From an uncultured Ruminococcus sp. (GTDB lineage: Bacteria; Bacillota; Clostridia; Oscillospirales; Ruminococcaceae): 7,461 nt of DNA. Of this stretch, positions 1 to 5,927 are shown one piece after another (position 1 is the first letter of the stretch; every line of letters starts with the position of its first letter). Both the position numbers and the translations under genes were made by a program. The notes under the pieces were generated by a model that was given only the letters and a program-made list of their open reading frames with translations, was not told where the DNA came from and made no database searches. The DNA lies in contig CAMWGS010000096.1 of NCBI GenBank assembly GCA_947173865.1, positions 1 through 7,461 of the forward strand. Reading direction: 5' to 3'.

Positions 1-1
1 C

Positions 2-313
2 AGTGAGAATCGCTCAAAAAGAAAAAATTCTTTTATAGTTTCATCAGTTCTTGCCGTAATGCTTATAATTGTAGTTGTGGTATCGTTTATAAATGCTGAT
101 ATTATATTGGAAGGCCTTTTTTTCGGAATACCTGTGGGGATAATAATATTTTTTATAGTATCGCTTGTTATGTGGAAAAAAAATCAGAAGAACAGTAAAA
201 AATACAGGTCAAGAAAAACTGCTTTTATAATTTCGGCTGTCTTTGCAGGAATACTTGTAACGGCAGTTGTGTCATTATTTATAATATCTCAGATGATAAT
301 TACTTATATGTAA
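2..313 (+). CDS. small multi-spanning membrane protein, 5' end outside window
   Basis: The reading frame is open from base 2 with no stop and no ribosome binding site before the first in-window ATG (59). The gene therefore probably starts upstream of the window, and the visible 103 codons are its C-terminal part. The visible protein opens with a basic stretch (SENRSKRKNS). Three hydrophobic segments follow: one running into the IIVVVVSF stretch, one around GIPVGIIIFFIVSLVMW, and one around TAFIISAVFAGILVTAVVSLFIISQ. A strongly basic loop (KKNQKNSKKYRSRK) separates segments two and three and should face the cytoplasm. It ends 12 bases before the next small gene, so it is probably co-transcribed with the binding-protein cluster. 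I do not recognise the family and no catalytic motif is visible. Use of ATG 59 as the true start cannot be excluded but lacks a Shine-Dalgarno sequence. Confidence 0.7.
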   Translation, partial: SENRSKRKNSFIVSSVLAVMLIIVVVVSFINADIILEGLFFGIPVGIIIFFIVSLVMWKKNQKNSKKYRSRKTAFIISAVFAGILVTAVVSLFIISQMIITYM

Positions 314-325
314 GGGAGTAAAAAT

Positions 326-463
326 ATGAGTGACAAGCTTTTCAGGAGAATATTAATAATAATTTTAATTACAGGTGCGGTGAGTACAGGTGTACTTGTG
401 GCGTATACTTATAACCTGCACGAACACTGTTCCATAATTTCCTATATAGCAAACGGAGGCTGA
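326..463 (+). CDS. 45-residue single-span membrane microprotein
   Basis: This short gene has a good ribosome binding site (AAGGGAG at 312-318, 7 bases before ATG 326) and fills the gap between its two neighbours exactly. The protein starts MSDKLFRRILIIILIT, a basic N-terminus followed by one hydrophobic helix (about residues 9-27). It ends in a short tail, CSIISYIANGG, with a terminal double glycine. The codons for its last residues (AAC GGA GGC) form the Shine-Dalgarno sequence of the binding-protein gene at 468, so translation of the two is likely coupled. No family is recognised. It could be a regulatory or accessory membrane peptide, or a secreted or processed peptide; I cannot tell which. 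The ribosome binding site, the exact fit between neighbours and the sensible membrane-protein composition make it more credible than a random short frame. Confidence 0.65.
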   Translation: MSDKLFRRILIIILITGAVSTGVLVAYTYNLHEHCSIISYIANGG

Positions 464-467
464 TTGC

Positions 468-1421
468 ATGAAACTTTTTCAACAGATTTCAACACTTTTT
501 TTGTTGATAATGTGTTTTGTCGGCTTTGATATATCGGTGTACAATCTTTTTACAAAACGTTACATAAACAGTACAAGCGAACAGATGCAGACTAAATCAA
601 TAGAACTTGACAAATATCTGCCGTTTGACAAAAATTCGGAAGTCGTGAATATTGATACTGATTTTAAATTAACTGAAAATCTGCCTGTTGTGGACGGTGC
701 AGCGGCACTTTATCCCGTGTTTTCGGCATTTGTAAACGCAGTATATCCGCAGGACAGCGTTTTTTTTGACGGTGAAAATTTCACGCCTGAAAGTTCACTG
801 CAATATACAAATACACTCAAAGCATATAAGTCGGTTGTGGACGGAGAAGCAGATATTATTTTCTGTGCAGAGCCGTCCGCCGAACAGCTTGAGTACGCAG
901 AGGAGCAGGGAGCTGAACTTGAGTTCATACCGATAGGACATGAAGCTTTTGTATTTATTGTCAGCAACGAAAATCCCGTAGAAAATCTTAAGGTTGAACA
1001 GATAAGGGGCATTTACTCGGGAAAATATAAAAAATGGTCACAGGTCGGCGGTGACAATAAAATAATTGACCCTGTTCAGAGAATTGAGGGGAGCGGAAGT
1101 CAGTCGGTTATGATGTCTTTCATGGACGGTATACCCATGAAAAAGAATTTATTCGGTTTTATGGGACGTGCTGTTGGTTTTTCTTTCAGATACTATGTGT
1201 CGGAAATTGTCGGCAACGGCTGTGTGAAGATGCTTTCGGTGAACGGTGTATATCCCGACAAGGATAATATTTCTTCGGGACAATATCCCGTAACGGTTGA
1301 CTTCTATGCGATTTACAGAAAATACAATCCAAACTCAAATGTAAAATTAATGATTGACTGGATTCTTTCGGACAAAGGACAGGAAATTATTGAAAAATCA
1401 GGTTACATTCCGATAGAATAA
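468..1421 (+). CDS. membrane-anchored PstS-like (PBP-like) substrate-binding protein
   Basis: The 317-residue protein has an N-terminal hydrophobic segment (about residues 8-27) followed by an extracellular periplasmic-binding-protein-like domain of the phosphate (PstS) type. Visible family signatures are VDGAAALYPVFSAFV (75-89), GEADIIFC (126-133) and GHEAFVFIVSNENPV (157-171). IRGIYSGKYKKWSQVGG (179-195) and RIEGSGSQ (205-212) follow; the latter is the loop that in PstS proteins contacts the oxyanion. The C-terminal signature is DWILSDKGQEIIEKSGYIPI (297-316). The only Cys in the hydrophobic segment (C16, LIMC) does not make a normal lipobox, so I infer an uncleaved membrane anchor rather than a lipoprotein. 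The start has GGAGG (455-459) 8 bases upstream, inside the preceding small gene. No pstC, pstA, pstB or phoU is visible; its neighbours are small membrane proteins. Phosphate binding is inferred from the fold only. It may be a sensor or a solute-binding module of another system. Confidence 0.85.
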   Translation: MKLFQQISTLFLLIMCFVGFDISVYNLFTKRYINSTSEQMQTKSIELDKYLPFDKNSEVVNIDTDFKLTENLPVVDGAAALYPVFSAFVNAVYPQDSVFFDGENFTPESSLQYTNTLKAYKSVVDGEADIIFCAEPSAEQLEYAEEQGAELEFIPIGHEAFVFIVSNENPVENLKVEQIRGIYSGKYKKWSQVGGDNKIIDPVQRIEGSGSQSVMMSFMDGIPMKKNLFGFMGRAVGFSFRYYVSEIVGNGCVKMLSVNGVYPDKDNISSGQYPVTVDFYAIYRKYNPNSNVKLMIDWILSDKGQEIIEKSGYIPIE

Positions 1422-1436
1422 CGGGGGGAATATATT

Positions 1437-1904
1437 ATGGGTGCTTTGATATTTTTGATTATGATTATATTTAATATAATCTTGTTATACCTTATAATAG
1501 ATAAATTTTTATGTAAAGAAAATATTTGTGAAAGAGCGTCGTTATTTAGTATCATAACAAAAATTTTTTCGGTGTTATTAAATTTTGTATTTGCTTATGT
1601 TGTATTCTGGGCGGTTGCTTTCGGACTATGGTTAATATCGGCTGACGGACTTTTTTATAAAAGTGACAAAATTTATACATCTGATTTTATAGCGGGCATG
1701 ATTCTTCTTGAAACAGCAGTATTTCTTCCATATGGACTGAATTTGCTGTTATATAAATTGTGGTATAAAAAAACAGGACTTTTAAAGTGGTGGATATTTC
1801 CTGCGATAATTATCGGGTGTGGAGTTTTTGTGGTTTGTGTATTTAATATAATTTCAGATGATTTTATCAGCGACTGGTCAAAGGTACAATGGATAAGGAG
1901 TTGA
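1437..1904 (+). CDS. four-helix integral membrane protein of unknown function
   Basis: The 155-residue protein is almost entirely hydrophobic. Likely membrane helices lie at residues 3-22, 40-68 (long, perhaps two short ones), 84-106 and 115-139, with short loops and a soluble tail ending DWSKVQWIRS. The start is set by a purine-rich ribosome binding site (CGGGGGGAA, 1422-1430) 6 bases before ATG 1437. The gene begins 15 bases after the binding-protein stop and ends 4 bases before the next start, so it sits inside the same operon. No conserved catalytic or transport motif is visible and I do not recognise the family. It does not resemble PstC or PstA: it is too short for an ABC permease and shows no EAA-like cytoplasmic loop. 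A structural or accessory membrane role alongside the binding protein is inference from context only. Confidence 0.75.
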   Translation: MGALIFLIMIIFNIILLYLIIDKFLCKENICERASLFSIITKIFSVLLNFVFAYVVFWAVAFGLWLISADGLFYKSDKIYTSDFIAGMILLETAVFLPYGLNLLLYKLWYKKTGLLKWWIFPAIIIGCGVFVVCVFNIISDDFISDWSKVQWIRS

Positions 1905-1908
1905 TTAT

Positions 1909-1956
1909 ATGAAAAAATCCCGTTACATACTACTATATTTTTTGTTATTTCACTAA
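1909..1956 (+). other. 5' fragment of frameshifted gene, stop after 15 codons
   Basis: A strong AAGGAG (1895-1900) lies 8 bases before ATG 1909. The frame beginning there reads MKKSRYILLYFLLFH and stops at 1954-1956. In the -1 frame the same DNA reads on without a stop as IPLHTTIFFVISLIPI and runs straight into the downstream membrane-protein frame. The shift point is the run of six A directly after the ATG. One extra A would give a single 98-residue protein beginning MKKIPLHTTIFF. I read this segment as the real start of the gene annotated at 1965-2204, displaced by a one-base loss, a sequencing error or slippage. Confidence 0.7.
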
Positions 1957-1964
1957 TTCCGATA

Positions 1965-2204
1965 ATGGTGTTTGTTATTTTTCTGATATCAGGTATACTT
2001 TATGGAGATGTAGAGGAAGGGCTTTTTGCACTCTTTTGTTTCATTCCATGGAGTATATGTTTTAATCTAAACATTTCTCCTGTTGTTTCTATTATTCTTC
2101 AGATTGTTGTATTTGTGCTTCAGATAATAGCTTTTGTGAATTATGTCAATGCCCGTAAAAAAGTCCGTGAATATAAAGAGAACCATACAGATGATGAAAA
2201 GTGA
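1965..2204 (+). CDS. small membrane protein, main part of a frameshifted gene
   Basis: This is the longest intact frame of the broken gene: 79 residues if translation began at ATG 1965. That ATG has no Shine-Dalgarno sequence and falls inside a predicted membrane helix (ISLIPIMVFVIFLISGILYG when read through). It is therefore unlikely to be the original start. The authentic ribosome binding site and ATG are at 1895-1911, in the other frame. Read as one protein (98 residues after adding one A), it has helices around residues 8-33, 38-53 and 58-80 and a charged tail, ARKKVREYKENHTDDEK. As the sequence stands, expression would need reinitiation 8 bases after the stop at 1954-1956, or slippage on the A run. 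It is probably the last gene of the left membrane cluster, since a strong new promoter begins 21 bases downstream. Function unknown. Confidence 0.6.
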   Translation: MVFVIFLISGILYGDVEEGLFALFCFIPWSICFNLNISPVVSIILQIVVFVLQIIAFVNYVNARKKVREYKENHTDDEK

Positions 2205-2224
2205 AAAAAGTTTAAAGTATACTA

Positions 2225-2253
2225 TTGTAAACGTGCCGAATCCGTGTTATAAT
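2225..2253 (+). promoter_or_regulatory. extended -10 sigma-A-type promoter for the asp23-fakA operon
   Basis: A -35 element TTGTAA (2225-2230) is followed after exactly 17 bases by a perfect -10 TATAAT (2248-2253). TG at 2245-2246, one base before the hexamer, makes an extended -10. It lies 40 bases ahead of the Asp23-family start codon and directly after the membrane cluster. An 8-base palindrome, AGTATACT (2216-2223), abuts the -35 element. Confidence 0.85.
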
Positions 2254-2292
2254 GTTTATTAATACTCATTGAAAAACATGGAGGACATTTTT

Positions 2293-2646
2293 ATGATAAC
2301 TGTTGAAAATCATATAGGAAAAATTTCCGTTTCGGAAAATTATCTCACGGAAATAGTACGCCATGCTGTCTGCGACTGTTTCGGTGTTGCGGACGTATGC
2401 AACACAAATACATTCCGTTCGGCTGTTTCCTCTCTTACTGGAGGAAAGCTTTTCAGACGCAAGGGCGTTATAATTCACGCAGACGACGGCGGAATAACAA
2501 TTGACCTTCATATAAAAGTTTCATACGGTACAAATATAAAAGTGGCTGTAAACAGCATTATACACAAGGTAAGTTTTACAGTGGAAGAAGCAGTCGGAAT
2601 GCACGTCAAGAACGTGAATGTATTTGTAGACGATATGAACGCCTGA
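2293..2646 (+). CDS. yloU: Asp23/Gls24 family envelope-stress protein (YloU-like)
   Basis: This 117-residue protein belongs to the Asp23/Gls24 (DUF322) family, whose members sit at the cell envelope in Firmicutes and are linked to alkaline and cell-wall stress. Typical features are the N-terminal ENHIGKISVSENYLTEIVRHAV segment split over residues 5-26, followed by FGVADV (30-35). The middle strand block reads GGITIDLHIKVSYGTNIKVA (66-85), and the C-terminus is GMHVKNVNVFVDDM (102-115). The start is ATG 2293 because GGAGG (2280-2284) lies 8 bases upstream. Upstream in-frame TTG 2269 and ATG 2278 precede or overlap that site and are unlikely starts. It is the first gene after a strong promoter and lies directly ahead of fakA, the same order as yloU-yloV in Bacillus. 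Its biochemical activity is not known even in well-studied relatives, so the role is given only by family. Confidence 0.9.
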   Translation: MITVENHIGKISVSENYLTEIVRHAVCDCFGVADVCNTNTFRSAVSSLTGGKLFRRKGVIIHADDGGITIDLHIKVSYGTNIKVAVNSIIHKVSFTVEEAVGMHVKNVNVFVDDMNA

Positions 2647-2668
2647 ATATTTGAATGGAGGTTTTTTT

Positions 2669-4318
2669 ATGATAAACGGAGCTTTGTTCAGAGATGCCGT
2701 TATTTCGGCGGCAATCACAATAGACAACAGAAAAAGGGAAATTGACGAATTGAATGTATATCCCGTACCTGACGGCGATACAGGTACAAATATGTCAATG
2801 ACGATAGGAAATTCAGTCAGCGAACTCAAAAGACTTGAAAACGGTGTGACAATTTCAGAAGCGGCATCTGTTGCTGCGTCTGCATTTCTCAGAGGAGCAA
2901 GAGGAAATTCCGGAGTTATACTTTCTCTTATTTTCAGGGGGATTTCAAAGGGACTTTCAGGCTGTACAGAGGCAGGAAGTGTGGAATTTGCGGAGGCTCT
3001 GCAACTCGGGGTTGAGGCGGCGTACAAGGCAGTAATGAAACCTGTTGAGGGAACTATTCTTACAGTGGCAAGAGTAAGTGCCGAAAAAGCACGGGAAATT
3101 TCACTTTCCACAAATGAAGATGTTATTTTCTGGACGGAAGTATGTAACGAAGCCGAAACCGTTCTTGAAAAGACAACGGAAATGCTCCCACAGCTGAAAA
3201 AGGCGGGAGTAGTTGACGCAGGCGGAAAAGGTCTTGCAATCATATTCAGAGCTATGACGGACGTTTTCGCAGGTGGAAAAATTGCCGAGCCGTCTGAAAC
3301 AGTTCAGGAGAACAACGATTCTTTCAGAACCGCCGTAAGTGAATACGACGACGAAATAAATTATACATACTGTACGGAATTCATGCTGGAAAAAAATGAA
3401 AACTGCCCCGACCCGTTTATGCTGCGTGCATATCTTGAAACAATAGGTGACTGTGTTGTGGTGGTTGACGATGAAAAGATAATAAAAGTTCATGTACACA
3501 CCGACAACCCCGGAAATGCCATTCAGAAAGGTCTTGAATTCGGACATTTTATAAATAATCCACGTCCGAAAATTGAGAATATGCGTATTCAGCACGAAAA
3601 CAAGGTGAAAGAGGCAAAAACCGCTGAAGAGGAGGGCTTTACACCTGCCGAACCCGAAAAACAGTTCGGATTTGTTGCTGTTGCGGCAGGACACGGAATT
3701 GAAGCAATGTTCAGGGATTTGGGGGCTGACGTTATTGTTAGGGGCGGTCAGACTATGAATCCTTCAACAGATGACATTCTCCGTGCGATTCTTTCAACTC
3801 CTGCTGAGGTTATTTTCGTACTTCCCAACAATAAAAATATAATCATGGCGGCTGAACAGGCTGTAAAACTTACGGACAGAAGTGTGTGCGTACTCCAGAC
3901 AAGAACCATTCCGCAGGGTATTTCCGCTATGCTGGCTTTTGACGAATCAGAGGGACTTGCCGAAAACCGTCTTAACATGACAAAGGCTTTTGAAAGAGTT
4001 TCAACGGGTCTTGTTACTTTTGCCGCAAGAGATTCCGAATTTGAGGGACACCCTATCAAAGAGGGTGAAATTCTTGCACTTGACGACGGAAAACTTGCTT
4101 TCACCGAAAAAGACGTAAACAAGGCAGTACTGAAGCTCTGCAAAAAGCTTGCAAAGGGCGACGTAAGCTATATTACGCTTATTTACGGTGCAGACGTTAC
4201 AGAGGAAAACGCAGAACAGACCAAAGAACTCATACAGTCAAAACTCAGTGACAAAATAGAAGTAATGCTTGTGAACGGCGGACAGCCCGTGTATTACTAT
4301 ATTATTTCAGCAGAATAA
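2669..4318 (+). CDS. fakA: fatty acid kinase catalytic subunit FakA (DAK2/YloV family)
   Basis: The 549-residue protein has the usual FakA length and three-part layout. The N-terminal DhaL-type kinase domain carries NVYPVPDGDTGTNMSMTI (29-46), whose Asp35 and Asp37 should bind Mg-ATP. It also carries FLRGARGNSGVILS (73-86) and VVDAGGKGLAIIF (181-193). The middle domain has YCTEFML (234-240) and KVHVHTDNPG (273-282); Cys235, His275 and His277 fit the family's proposed metal site. The C-terminal domain contains FGFVAVAAGHGIEAMF (333-348), QTMNPST (361-367) and LPNNKN (385-390). FakA phosphorylates fatty acids bound by a separate FakB (DegV-family) protein, giving acyl-phosphate for lipid synthesis; it acts in the cytosol. 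No fakB is in the window. The start is ATG 2669, 7 bases after GGAGG (2657-2661). The in-frame TTG 2651 lies upstream of that site and is rejected. Confidence 0.95.
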   Translation: MINGALFRDAVISAAITIDNRKREIDELNVYPVPDGDTGTNMSMTIGNSVSELKRLENGVTISEAASVAASAFLRGARGNSGVILSLIFRGISKGLSGCTEAGSVEFAEALQLGVEAAYKAVMKPVEGTILTVARVSAEKAREISLSTNEDVIFWTEVCNEAETVLEKTTEMLPQLKKAGVVDAGGKGLAIIFRAMTDVFAGGKIAEPSETVQENNDSFRTAVSEYDDEINYTYCTEFMLEKNENCPDPFMLRAYLETIGDCVVVVDDEKIIKVHVHTDNPGNAIQKGLEFGHFINNPRPKIENMRIQHENKVKEAKTAEEEGFTPAEPEKQFGFVAVAAGHGIEAMFRDLGADVIVRGGQTMNPSTDDILRAILSTPAEVIFVLPNNKNIIMAAEQAVKLTDRSVCVLQTRTIPQGISAMLAFDESEGLAENRLNMTKAFERVSTGLVTFAARDSEFEGHPIKEGEILALDDGKLAFTEKDVNKAVLKLCKKLAKGDVSYITLIYGADVTEENAEQTKELIQSKLSDKIEVMLVNGGQPVYYYIISAE

Positions 4319-4327
4319 GGTAATATT

Positions 4328-4804
4328 ATGAAAAAATTTTATCTTCTGTATCATGTATATGAGTTTGCAGAAAGTAAAGAAATGAAACATCTCGGATTAT
4401 ATTCCTCACTGAAAAACGCCGAAAAAGCCAAAGAACGTTACTGTAAGCTTTCAGGATTTTCTGAATATCCCGAAAAATGTTTCTGTATAAGTGAGTTCAC
4501 ACCCGACACCGATGTGCAATGGTCAGAAGGTTTTGTAAGTTCTGATAAAATCATCGAAGATTTCAGAAATCTCACCATTATACTGAATGAAATGGCAGGA
4601 ATTAACCATACTCCCGAAAATTCATGGCAGGATGATAATTATTACTATGTCTTATGTGAAATAAGTGCATTGAGGTATCGGACGGACGATATTTCTGAAC
4701 TTGCTGAATATATCCGTAAAATGTTTGCAGACTATATGAAAATTGAAATAAATTCCGAAATATGTACAATAACAGCAGAAAAAATACTGAGGTCATCAAT
4801 ATGA
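4328..4804 (+). CDS. DUF7336-like small protein of unknown function
   Basis: The 158-residue soluble protein begins KKFYLLYHVYEF. It continues with GLYSSLKNAEKAKERYCKLSGF in residues 23-44, YPEKCFCISEFTPD (48-61) and a W-EGF element (65-69). This layout matches the small DUF7336 domain as I remember it: a strand ending in YEF, an 'IYSS...A' helix, then a YP...F.I.E strand pair. The C-terminal half (about 75-158) is mostly helical and acidic, with no motif I recognise. A TAAGG (4316-4320) that includes the fakA stop codon serves as ribosome binding site, and the start lies 9 bases after that stop, so translation is probably coupled to fakA. Its last four bases, ATGA, overlap the next gene. Such proteins are often found near immunity-type or contact-dependent genes, but nothing else here supports that role. 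Confidence 0.75.
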   Translation: MKKFYLLYHVYEFAESKEMKHLGLYSSLKNAEKAKERYCKLSGFSEYPEKCFCISEFTPDTDVQWSEGFVSSDKIIEDFRNLTIILNEMAGINHTPENSWQDDNYYYVLCEISALRYRTDDISELAEYIRKMFADYMKIEINSEICTITAEKILRSSI

Positions 4805-5373
4805 ATAACGTTGAAAATTTTAATGAGGACGAAAAGAAAGCCATAGATAAATATTCGTGGCTTAATTCTCTGTTTCTTCTTGTAAACGGAATAGTTTTAG
4901 TATATGGAAATAATACGGTCAAGCAGGGTGCTTATCATTTATATCTTGTTACGGCACTTTTAATTATTTCCGCTGTAATTACTGCAATGACAGTGGTTAC
5001 ATATTTTCGGAAAATCAGATATATCAGAAAATATAAGTCAAGATACCTGATATCTGTTTCACTGATTGCTTTTTTGTTTGTGCTTCATGTTTTCATATGT
5101 GGGGATTATGTGACGGATATATTTGCAGGTGAAAGAACAATTATTACCAGTGAATACAGTACATTATGGGGTTACTTCCATACAGAAATTGACGGTGAGG
5201 AAATAAGGCTTGACCTGACGGACAAAACTCTTGAAAAGCTACGTGACAATGAATATATCGACAGTGAGGAAATATATAATTTTGATAAAGGTACATATTA
5301 TTATAAAAAGAAAGTCCATGTAACCTATTACCCGAACAGCAGAATTTTAAAAGAGGCATTTTTTGAGGAGTAG
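4801..5373 (+). CDS. three-helix membrane protein with C-terminal soluble domain
   Basis: The 190-residue protein has three predicted membrane helices (about residues 20-37, 47-67 and 82-100). A very basic loop between helices two and three (FRKIRYIRKYKSR) should lie in the cytoplasm. About 90 polar residues follow the third helix and should be outside if the positive-inside rule holds. The tail alternates charged strands (TEIDGEEIRLDLTDKTLEKL, 128-147) and ends in an aromatic, basic segment (YYYKKKVHVTYYP, 166-178). The start is ATG 4801: GAGG (4789-4792) is 8 bases upstream, and the ATGA overlap with the previous stop is typical of coupled genes. The in-frame ATG at 4762 lies deep inside the preceding gene without a ribosome binding site and is rejected. 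I do not recognise the family. Tight coupling to the DUF7336-like gene suggests the two act together, which is inference. Confidence 0.75.
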   Translation: MNNVENFNEDEKKAIDKYSWLNSLFLLVNGIVLVYGNNTVKQGAYHLYLVTALLIISAVITAMTVVTYFRKIRYIRKYKSRYLISVSLIAFLFVLHVFICGDYVTDIFAGERTIITSEYSTLWGYFHTEIDGEEIRLDLTDKTLEKLRDNEYIDSEEIYNFDKGTYYYKKKVHVTYYPNSRILKEAFFEE

Positions 5374-5383
5374 AATAAAAAGA

Positions 5384-5413
5384 CCTTTTGTGCAGATAAT
5401 ATCACAAAAGGAG
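5384..5413 (+). promoter_or_regulatory. perfect hairpin enclosing the Shine-Dalgarno of the 5425 gene
   Basis: CCTTTTGTG (5384-5392) and CACAAAAGG (5403-5411) are exact inverted repeats of 9 bases with a 10-base loop, CAGATAATAT. The right arm supplies the AAAAGG of the Shine-Dalgarno AAAAGGAG (5406-5413), 11 bases before ATG 5425, so the folded mRNA would hide it. No T run follows on the + strand, so it is not a normal terminator for the genes to its left. On the minus strand the stem is followed by TCTTTTTATT and could end antisense transcripts. As DNA, the symmetric arms around a GATAAT could instead be an operator. Confidence 0.55.
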
Positions 5414-5424
5414 ATGATTAAAAT

Positions 5425-5859
5425 ATGGTTGAACCTGATACAATAAAACTGCTCCGTGAGTGCGACGCAGGTGTAAAAATGGGTGTTTCGGCTATTGACG
5501 AAGTAATGGATTATGTAAAAAATGATGATTTGCGTAAAACTTTACAGTACAGCATGAACGAAAACGCAAAGTTGAAATACGACTTACAGACCGCTCTTGA
5601 CGATTATCACGACGAGGGAAAAGAACCAAGTGCAATAGCAAAAAGTATGTCGTGGGTAAAGACAAACATGAAGCTTAAGATGCATGAATCAGACAGTATG
5701 ATTGCCGAACTTATAACGGACGGCTGTAATATGGGAATAAAATCACTTAATAAATATCTTAATCAGTATCAGGCGGCAGACGAACGCTCAAAGAGTATTG
5801 CACGCCGACTTGTCAGCACAGAAGAAAAACTCTCTTTTGATATGAGACAGTTTCTGTAA
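5425..5859 (+). CDS. four-helix ferritin-like (DUF2383-type) protein
   Basis: The 144-residue protein is predicted to be nearly all helix. Four amphipathic segments lie at about residues 5-31, 34-61, 68-113 (long, perhaps kinked) and 116-144, which suits a four-helix bundle. It resembles DUF2383/ferritin-like bundle proteins in length and layout, but I cannot point to a complete di-iron ligand set, so iron binding is not claimed. The two halves look related. GVKMGVSAIDEVM (16-28) parallels GCNMGIKSLNKYL (100-112), and NAKLKYDLQTAL (47-58) parallels EEKLSFDMRQFL (133-144). There is no signal peptide or membrane segment, so it should be cytosolic. A Shine-Dalgarno (AAAAGGAG, 5406-5413) lies partly within a perfect hairpin, and a strong terminator follows 6 bases after the stop. 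It stands near, but opposite in strand to, the rubrerythrin and superoxide reductase genes; a stress role would be a guess. Confidence 0.75.
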   Translation: MVEPDTIKLLRECDAGVKMGVSAIDEVMDYVKNDDLRKTLQYSMNENAKLKYDLQTALDDYHDEGKEPSAIAKSMSWVKTNMKLKMHESDSMIAELITDGCNMGIKSLNKYLNQYQAADERSKSIARRLVSTEEKLSFDMRQFL

Positions 5860-5865
5860 AAATTC

Positions 5866-5909
5866 AAGTCCGAAAGCAGTTAAAAAAGCTTTCGGACTTA
5901 TTTTTTATT
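5866..5909 (+). terminator. strong intrinsic terminator, likely bidirectional
   Basis: AAGTCCGAAAGC (5866-5877) pairs perfectly with GCTTTCGGACTT (5888-5899) across a 10-base A-rich loop, and ATTTTTTATT follows. It ends the gene at 5425-5859. Read on the minus strand, the same stem is followed by GAATTTTTAC, so it can also end the gene at 5928-6380, whose stop lies 18 bases beyond the T run. Confidence 0.92.
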
Positions 5910-5927
5910 ACTCTTATAAATCAGAAT

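Noticed and set aside
453..467. Lipoprotein signal for the binding protein (Cys at residue 16)
   Set aside because: The residues before the Cys (LIM) do not fit a lipobox, so an uncleaved anchor is the better reading.
710..1012. 100-codon minus-strand frame inside the binding-protein gene
   Set aside because: Serine/cysteine-rich shadow frame opposite a clear coding gene, with no ribosome binding site or family signature.
2521..3243. 240-codon minus-strand frame across the Asp23 and fakA genes
   Set aside because: Spans two well-supported genes on the other strand and has shadow-type composition (Ser/Pro/Thr-rich).
3101..3694. 197-codon minus-strand frame inside fakA
   Set aside because: Antisense to conserved FakA motifs, with Cys/Phe-rich shadow composition.
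4762..4800. Upstream in-frame ATG as start of the membrane gene at 4801
   Set aside because: It lies inside the previous gene without a ribosome binding site, whereas ATG 4801 has GAGG at the right distance and the ATGA overlap.
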